This document shows, one piece after another, positions 6,239 to 9,488 of a DNA stretch of 9,488 bases (position 1 is its first letter; the number at the start of each line of letters is the position of its first letter). Source of the stretch: Thermoplasmata archaeon (GTDB lineage: Archaea; Thermoplasmatota; Thermoplasmata; Lutacidiplasmatales; UBA184); the NCBI GenBank assembly GCA_022750355.1, contig JAKIVW010000067.1, positions 1 through 9,488 of the forward strand, in the 5' to 3' direction. A program made the position numbers and the translations under genes. The notes below the pieces were generated by a model. The model did not search any database. It was not told the origin of the DNA and worked only from the letters and a program-made list of their open reading frames with translations.

Positions 6239-6618
6239 CAGCTCGTGATGAGGACCCCGAGGAGGTAGGCGAGCGCGGCGGCGGTCAGCAGGACCACGAG
6301 CCAGCGGAAGAACCGCGCCAGGTCCCGGTCGGTGACCGGGCCCGGGTCGGTCGGATGGACGGTGCGGCCGAGCGGCCAGACCCGGTACATCCGGTCGACC
6401 AGGTGGACCGCGAGCGTCGCCATCAGGAACGCGAGGGCGAGGGCGAGCCCGAACGACTCCTGGGCGCCGGGACTCGTGAGTGGGCCGACCCAGAGGACGA
6501 TGTACGCGACCAGGATCGCGATCCCGACCAGCATGAGCGTGATCACGCTCGTGTAGACGTCGAGGACCCGGCCCCGGAGACGGGCGAACTCGGCCGGGGT
6601 CAGCTCGGCGCTACTCAA
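6238..6618 (-). CDS. Unrecognised three-helix membrane protein in the bc/oxidase cluster, 126 residues
   Basis: I do not recognise this family. After a short charged N-terminus (LTPAEFARLRGRVLDVY) three hydrophobic segments follow, at about 21-45, 54-75 and 104-124. Between helices 2 and 3 lies a charged loop (about residues 76-103) with HLVDRMYRVWPLG and HPTDPGPVTDRD. No heme-binding or Cu-binding signature is seen. Its place between cytochrome b and subunit I, with an 8-base overlap upstream and 15 bases to the oxidase start, makes it a likely structural subunit of the oxidase or of a bc-oxidase supercomplex, perhaps filling part of the role of missing subunit III. That role is inferred from context only. 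The start is TTG at 6618 (TTGAGTAG overlaps the previous stop), supported by GGAGGATC 8 bases upstream and by the lack of a better ATG nearby. Confidence 0.82.
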   Translation of the reverse strand: MSSAELTPAEFARLRGRVLDVYTSVITLMLVGIAILVAYIVLWVGPLTSPGAQESFGLALALAFLMATLAVHLVDRMYRVWPLGRTVHPTDPGPVTDRDLARFFRWLVVLLTAAALAYLLGVLITS

Positions 6619-6871
6619 ACAGCTCGATCCTCCGGCCGGTGACGCCGCGGTACCGGTCGACGCGATACAGGATGCCGGCGATGAACAGGAACGAAAGGCC
6701 CGCGACCACGGCTCCGATCGGAATGGCGATCAGTTGCCAGAACTGGCCGGCGAAGGCGCCCGTGATCCCGTAGACCACCCCGGCCGAACCGACCGTGCCG
6801 AAGATGAGGAACAGCGCGAGGATCCCCCAGAGCACCCCGGTCGGCCACTTGGGTTTCTCCTCGTCAGTCAA
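6611..6871 (-). CDS. Unrecognised two-helix membrane protein in the bc/oxidase cluster, 86 residues
   Basis: I do not recognise this family. A polar N-terminus (TDEEKPKWPTG) leads into two helices, at about 12-36 (VLWGILALFLIFGTVGSAG and onward) and 44-68 (FWQLIAIPIGAVVAGLSF and onward). A basic C-terminal tail follows (YRVDRYRGVTGRRIELFE). Positive charges after helix 2 predict both ends in the cytoplasm. There are no Cys or His residues that could bind a cofactor. It overlaps the cytochrome b gene by 8 bases and the three-helix gene by 8 bases, so its production is probably coupled to both, and it likely belongs to the same complex. The TTG start at 6871 is well supported by a textbook GGAGGTGA (6878-6885) 6 bases upstream. 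Confidence 0.83.
   Translation of the reverse strand: MTDEEKPKWPTGVLWGILALFLIFGTVGSAGVVYGITGAFAGQFWQLIAIPIGAVVAGLSFLFIAGILYRVDRYRGVTGRRIELFE
6626..6633 (-). promoter_or_regulatory. Ribosome-binding site deciding the TTG start at 6618
   Basis: The minus strand reads GGAGGATC inside the end of the two-helix gene; GGAGG ends 10 bases before the TTG at 6618. It supports translation from TTG although no ATG is near. Confidence 0.6.
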
Positions 6872-8216
6872 CCGCCTTCACCTCCGCGGTGGCGGCGGGC
6901 ATCGCCGAGCGGGACGACGCTTCCCGAGGATAACTGCCGGCAAACTTCGAGCCCCGGGCGGCCAATCGCCGCTGGTAGCTCCGGTGATACCGGTAATGGA
7001 ATGCCGCCACCACCACGGCGTTCACCGCGAAGATCGGACCGAGCGTCAGTGCGATCGTCGGGTCGGTGATCTGGATGCCAGGCGTTTCCCCGCCCCAGAC
7101 CGTCATGAGAATGAACAGCGCGAGGAGGCTCGTGGCGAGGTAGATGAACACCGGCCGGTCCCGCGGGTGCGTCCGTTTCGAGCGGTCGAGGAACGGCAGG
7201 AGCAGGAAGTAGACCAGGATCACGTTCGTTACCCCGATCGCGATGACGGGGGTGACGCCGGCGAAGTCGACGAGCTTGAACACCCAGAGGAAGTACCAAT
7301 CGGGTTCCGTCACGACGGCGGCCGCGGCGGTGTTGCCGACGTACGTCGGTAGGTTCCACGGCCAGAGGGCGGCGATTCCGAAAAGCACCCCGGTGTAGAG
7401 GAGCCCCCACTTCACCGTGTAGAGGAGGACGTGCGGGATGAACGGGACGTGTTTCTTCTCCTCCGGTTCGTTGAATCGGCGGCGTTGGAGCGGGTCCGAG
7501 GTGGCGGGGGGCGCGATCCCGTGCGACTCGAACAGGGCAAAATGGGCGTAGAACAGGCCCGCGAGCGCGAGCGGAAGAAGGATGACGTGGGCGTCGAACA
7601 TCCGCGAGAGGAGACCTTGGGAGGTCCCATCGGCGAGAATGAACGGACCGAGGAGCGGACCGACCGTCGGGAGACGGAGCGCGAGGACGATACCGACGTT
7701 GGTGGCGTTGTAGGAGATCTGGGTGTACGGGAGCAGGTAACCGGTGAAGCCCATCCCCATGGTGACGACCATGAGGAGGGTCCCGACCATCCAGGAGAAT
7801 TCGCGCGGCGACTTGTAGACCCCGACGTAGTAGCCGCGGAAGAAGTGGACGAACATGAGGAAAATCATGGCGTAGGCGCCGTAGAGATGGCTCGAGAGGA
7901 GTAACTGGCCCATCGGGACCGAGTGAATGATGTAGTAGGTCGAGCACCAGGCGGCGGGACCGGAGGAGAGCGTGCCGGCCGCCTGGCCGCACGCGGTCAG
8001 AGTGGGGTTGGTGCTCGGCTCGTAGTAGAGCAGGAGCAGCGCCCCCGAGATGATCTGGTAGGAGAGCGCGACCGCGACGAACGAGCCGGTCCAATAGGAC
8101 GGCTTGAACGTGAACGCCGGCTGGGGCTTGAGCGCCCATTTGCGCATCGCGGTGCGGTCTTCGACGAACCCCCAGATCTGGTTGAGGGTACGGTTGAACC
8201 ATTGGGAAGTTGACAA
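6864..8216 (-). CDS. Cytochrome b of a bc-type quinol oxidase complex
   Basis: This 450-residue membrane protein holds two b hemes and oxidises quinol, passing one electron to the Rieske protein encoded just upstream. Heme ligands are His110 and His124 in helix B and His210 and His225 in helix D. The Qo-site motif reads PDWY (305-308) instead of the usual PEWY. The N- and C-terminal parts are one polypeptide as in bc1, not split as in b6f, yet 14 residues separate the helix D histidines as in b6f. Cys76 and Cys91 lie in the outer loop between helices A and B and could form a disulfide. About eight helices are visible, and the C-terminal 40 residues are soluble and basic. The start is TTG at 8216, 8 bases after the Rieske stop codon, set by a strong GGAGG. 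SoxG/SoxC of Sulfolobales are distant functional analogues. Confidence 0.95.
   Translation of the reverse strand: MSTSQWFNRTLNQIWGFVEDRTAMRKWALKPQPAFTFKPSYWTGSFVAVALSYQIISGALLLLYYEPSTNPTLTACGQAAGTLSSGPAAWCSTYYIIHSVPMGQLLLSSHLYGAYAMIFLMFVHFFRGYYVGVYKSPREFSWMVGTLLMVVTMGMGFTGYLLPYTQISYNATNVGIVLALRLPTVGPLLGPFILADGTSQGLLSRMFDAHVILLPLALAGLFYAHFALFESHGIAPPATSDPLQRRRFNEPEEKKHVPFIPHVLLYTVKWGLLYTGVLFGIAALWPWNLPTYVGNTAAAAVVTEPDWYFLWVFKLVDFAGVTPVIAIGVTNVILVYFLLLPFLDRSKRTHPRDRPVFIYLATSLLALFILMTVWGGETPGIQITDPTIALTLGPIFAVNAVVVAAFHYRYHRSYQRRLAARGSKFAGSYPREASSRSAMPAATAEVKAVD
6878..6885 (-). promoter_or_regulatory. Perfect Shine-Dalgarno deciding the TTG start at 6871
   Basis: The minus strand reads GGAGGTGA, complementary to the conserved archaeal 16S rRNA 3' end, 6 bases before the TTG at 6871. 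It lies within the last codons of the cytochrome b gene, so the two-helix protein is probably made by coupled reinitiation. Confidence 0.75.
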
Positions 8217-8220
8217 CCTG

Positions 8221-8225
8221 CCTCC
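8221..8225 (-). promoter_or_regulatory. Shine-Dalgarno deciding the TTG start of cytochrome b
   Basis: The minus strand reads TAGGAGGCAGGTTG: GGAGG begins within the Rieske stop codon and ends 4 bases before the TTG at 8216. No in-frame ATG or GTG with comparable support lies before residue 24. Confidence 0.7.
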
Positions 8226-9067
8226 TACGGGAACGTCGAACAGGCCTGGACCGGGCTCTCGCGCGAGAGTTGACTAGTGCTCCCCACGCCGTAGTCGCCC
8301 TGCAACGAGTCGAGGTGACCGTTCACCGGGGGGCCGGTGAGACTGGTCGCGAAGATGTTGCCGTCGGCATCGGTGACGAGGGTCACCTGCGGGAGGGGCA
8401 GCACGGCCGGACCGGTGAGGTTGTTCGCGGCGTTCGCCGGGTCATAGGTCGACCCGTGGCAGGAGCAGTGGATGTAGAAGGGTTGGGCGCTCGAACTCGG
8501 AGTGGAGAATGTATTCGGGCATGTCCCGGGGGGATAGTACGCGATGGCCGGGGCGGGACAACCCAGGTGCTGACAGATGGCGCTGAAGGCGACGATCGAC
8601 CCGTTGGTCCCGACCCCCCCGGGGGCGTTCCACATTCCGGGATTCGAGGCCGTCGGCTTCTGACCGTTGATGGGGGCGAGGTTGAGCAGGAAATTGGGCT
8701 CGTTCCGTAGCGGGTAATTGAAAAGGAACAGATCGTTCGTCCCGACGTTGTACTCGGCCTCGACACCCTTGACGGTGAGCGGTTTCCCGTCCGCGTCGAT
8801 CAGCTGGGTCTTGGGGTAACTCGTGAGTCCGACGGTCGGCGGTTGGACGTACTGGATGGACGCCGCACCGAGGCCCCCTCCGGCGAGAATGATGGCGCCG
8901 ACCCCCGCCAGCTTCAGGACGTTGCGACGGGTCTCGTCCACGTCGTCCGAACCGCCCTTGGGAACCTGGGCGACCCGACGAACCTGACCGATCGGAAACT
9001 CCAGCGCCCCGGCCCGACCGGGGAGGTACGGACAACTGGCCGCGCAGCCAGGTAGTTCGAACGTCAC
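8225..9067 (-). CDS. Rieske [2Fe-2S] iron-sulfur protein of the bc complex
   Basis: This 280-residue protein takes electrons from quinol at the Qo site of cytochrome b, encoded directly downstream. Both cluster-binding boxes are complete: CQHLGC with Cys165 and His167 as ligands, and CSCHGS with Cys201 and His204. Cys170 and Cys203 form the usual disulfide. A Tat-type signal anchor ETRRNVLKLAG (45-55) is followed by a Gly/Ala-rich helix (about 53-72), so the cluster domain is exported folded and stays membrane-bound. Two oddities stand out. About 45 residues precede the twin arginines, with Cys8 and Cys12. The boxes are separated by 30 residues, roughly twice the mitochondrial distance, with a Ser/Pro-rich insert containing Cys183. 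The start is GTG at 9067 (GTGA overlap with the upstream stop) with GGGAGG 5 bases upstream. Confidence 0.96.
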   Translation of the reverse strand: MTFELPGCAASCPYLPGRAGALEFPIGQVRRVAQVPKGGSDDVDETRRNVLKLAGVGAIILAGGGLGAASIQYVQPPTVGLTSYPKTQLIDADGKPLTVKGVEAEYNVGTNDLFLFNYPLRNEPNFLLNLAPINGQKPTASNPGMWNAPGGVGTNGSIVAFSAICQHLGCPAPAIAYYPPGTCPNTFSTPSSSAQPFYIHCSCHGSTYDPANAANNLTGPAVLPLPQVTLVTDADGNIFATSLTGPPVNGHLDSLQGDYGVGSTSQLSRESPVQACSTFP

Positions 9068-9246
9068 AACGACCTCCCGGACATATCCGGGCGGGCGTCG
9101 TCGACTTCTCCGGGTTCCGGGATCGTCGCGTCCCCCGGAAGCTCGGCGTTCTCGCTTCCGTAGTAAACGGCATACGTGATCCCGATCCCCATGAGGATCA
9201 CGAGGACCTCGGTGAGGGTCACGATCTGGTCCGGGGTGAAGCTCAT
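9064..9246 (-). CDS. Small single-helix membrane protein, 60 residues, cotranscribed with Rieske
   Basis: I do not recognise this family. The N-terminus MSFTPDQIVTLTEVL leads into one hydrophobic helix (about residues 8-29, ending ITYAVYYG), followed by an acidic Pro-rich tail (ENAELPGDATIPEPGEVDDARP). The ATG at 9246 is chosen over an in-frame start further upstream because it overlaps the previous stop codon as ATGA and has GAGGTG 5 bases upstream. The gene ends in a GTGA overlap with the Rieske start. Four-base overlaps on both sides indicate coupled translation within the respiratory operon, so a small structural subunit or assembly factor of the bc complex is the likely role. That is inferred from context. 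Confidence 0.78.
   Translation of the reverse strand: MSFTPDQIVTLTEVLVILMGIGITYAVYYGSENAELPGDATIPEPGEVDDARPDMSGRSL
9073..9078 (-). promoter_or_regulatory. Shine-Dalgarno deciding the GTG start of the Rieske gene
   Basis: The minus strand reads GGGAGG with 5 bases before the GTG at 9067. This supports the long N-terminus that precedes the twin-arginine signal, rather than a start nearer to it. Confidence 0.65.
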
Positions 9247-9488
9247 CGGGCCACCTCGCTCGGTTCGGCCGTCGCGGGGATCGTCGTCGTCCAGGAGGGC
9301 GTGGGGTAGCCGCCGGTCCATGGGGTCGGGGCCGAAGGAGCGAGAGGAGCGGTGGGGAGGACGGAGGGCGTGGGCATGGGCGCGGTCGACACCGCCGCCG
9401 GGATGCCGCTGACGTGGGAAACCGGGGGGTCGAGGCCCAACAACGCCCCGCGGAAGGAGACCTGACCGGGTGTTCCCGGGGCCGGCAG
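9243..9488 (-). CDS. C-terminal part of an unrecognised Pro/Ala/Thr-rich protein (cut by window edge)
   Basis: The frame is open to the right edge and gives 81 residues before TGA at 9243. The visible part begins LPAPGTPGQVSFRG, continues LLGLDPPVSHVSGIPAAV, and ends in a long Pro/Ala/Thr/Ser-rich low-complexity stretch (MPTPSVLPTAPLAPSAPTP, then WTGGYPTPSWTTTIPATAE). This looks like an extracytoplasmic disordered or linker-like tail. No membrane helix, copper motif or heme motif is visible here. It is the first visible member of the respiratory operon and overlaps the next gene by 4 bases (ATGA), so a subunit II or an electron-carrier such as a cupredoxin is plausible, but nothing visible proves it. 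A TTG at 9443 could start a shorter protein, but the frame continues upstream without a break. Confidence 0.6.
   Translation of the reverse strand: MPAPGTPGQVSFRGALLGLDPPVSHVSGIPAAVSTAPMPTPSVLPTAPLAPSAPTPWTGGYPTPSWTTTIPATAEPSEVAR

Noticed and set aside
5389..6642. Long plus-strand frame (417 codons) opposite subunit I
   Set aside because: The product is a highly charged Arg/Glu/Asp-rich string with no family resemblance, antisense to a clear oxidase gene.
9064..9321. Longer 85-residue version of the small single-helix protein
   Set aside because: The extra N-terminal residues (Asp/Arg-rich) would overlap the upstream gene by about 80 bases, while the internal ATG at 9246 has a Shine-Dalgarno and an ATGA junction.
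1..9488. CRISPR array, insertion sequence or other mobile element
   Set aside because: No repeated spacer-like units, transposase, integrase or terminal inverted repeats were seen. The genes look like ordinary chromosomal core and energy genes with uniform composition.

Overview
The window is high-GC DNA in which every supportable gene lies on the minus strand, so genes are transcribed from right to left. It is most likely archaeal. The evidence is A/T-rich TATA-like boxes at the expected distance before several genes, a tRNA-Pro of archaeal form without an encoded CCA, a half-length four-helix heme A synthase, a euryarchaeal-type endonuclease IV-like TIM-barrel protein, and strong GGAGGTGA-type Shine-Dalgarno sites. 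The aerobic respiratory genes combined with high GC suggest an aerobic Thermoplasmatota-like lineage (soil, sediment or freshwater). That placement is an inference; no rRNA marker is present.

Right part (about 3003-9488) is a dense respiratory gene cluster. In transcription order it holds: the end of an unrecognised Pro/Ala/Thr-rich protein cut by the window edge; a 60-residue single-helix protein; a Rieske iron-sulfur protein; a one-piece cytochrome b; two unrecognised small membrane proteins (2 and 3 helices); heme-copper oxidase subunit I; heme A synthase (ctaA); and heme O synthase (ctaB). From the edge gene through ctaA, neighbours overlap by 4-8 bases or lie 7-17 bases apart; ctaB follows ctaA after 39 bases. 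Each start in the bc/oxidase part has a Shine-Dalgarno site. Together they describe a quinol-oxidising bc-type complex physically linked to an A-type (heme a) oxygen reductase, plus the enzymes that turn protoheme into heme O and heme A for it. No subunit II (CuA) or subunit III is visible. The edge gene or genes beyond it may supply subunit II, and the two small proteins between cytochrome b and subunit I are the best candidates for undescribed subunits.

Middle part (about 1992-3002) holds a soluble 235-residue protein of unknown function and a 60-residue protein with one C-terminal membrane helix, each preceded by its own TATA-like box.

Left part (1-1921) holds tRNA-Pro, an RlmE/FtsJ-type 2'-O-methyltransferase and an endonuclease IV-like TIM-barrel protein whose C-terminus runs off the left edge. 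No stretch over 300 bases is without a gene; the largest gaps are about 70 bases. The long plus-strand reading frames are antisense shadows of high-GC genes.
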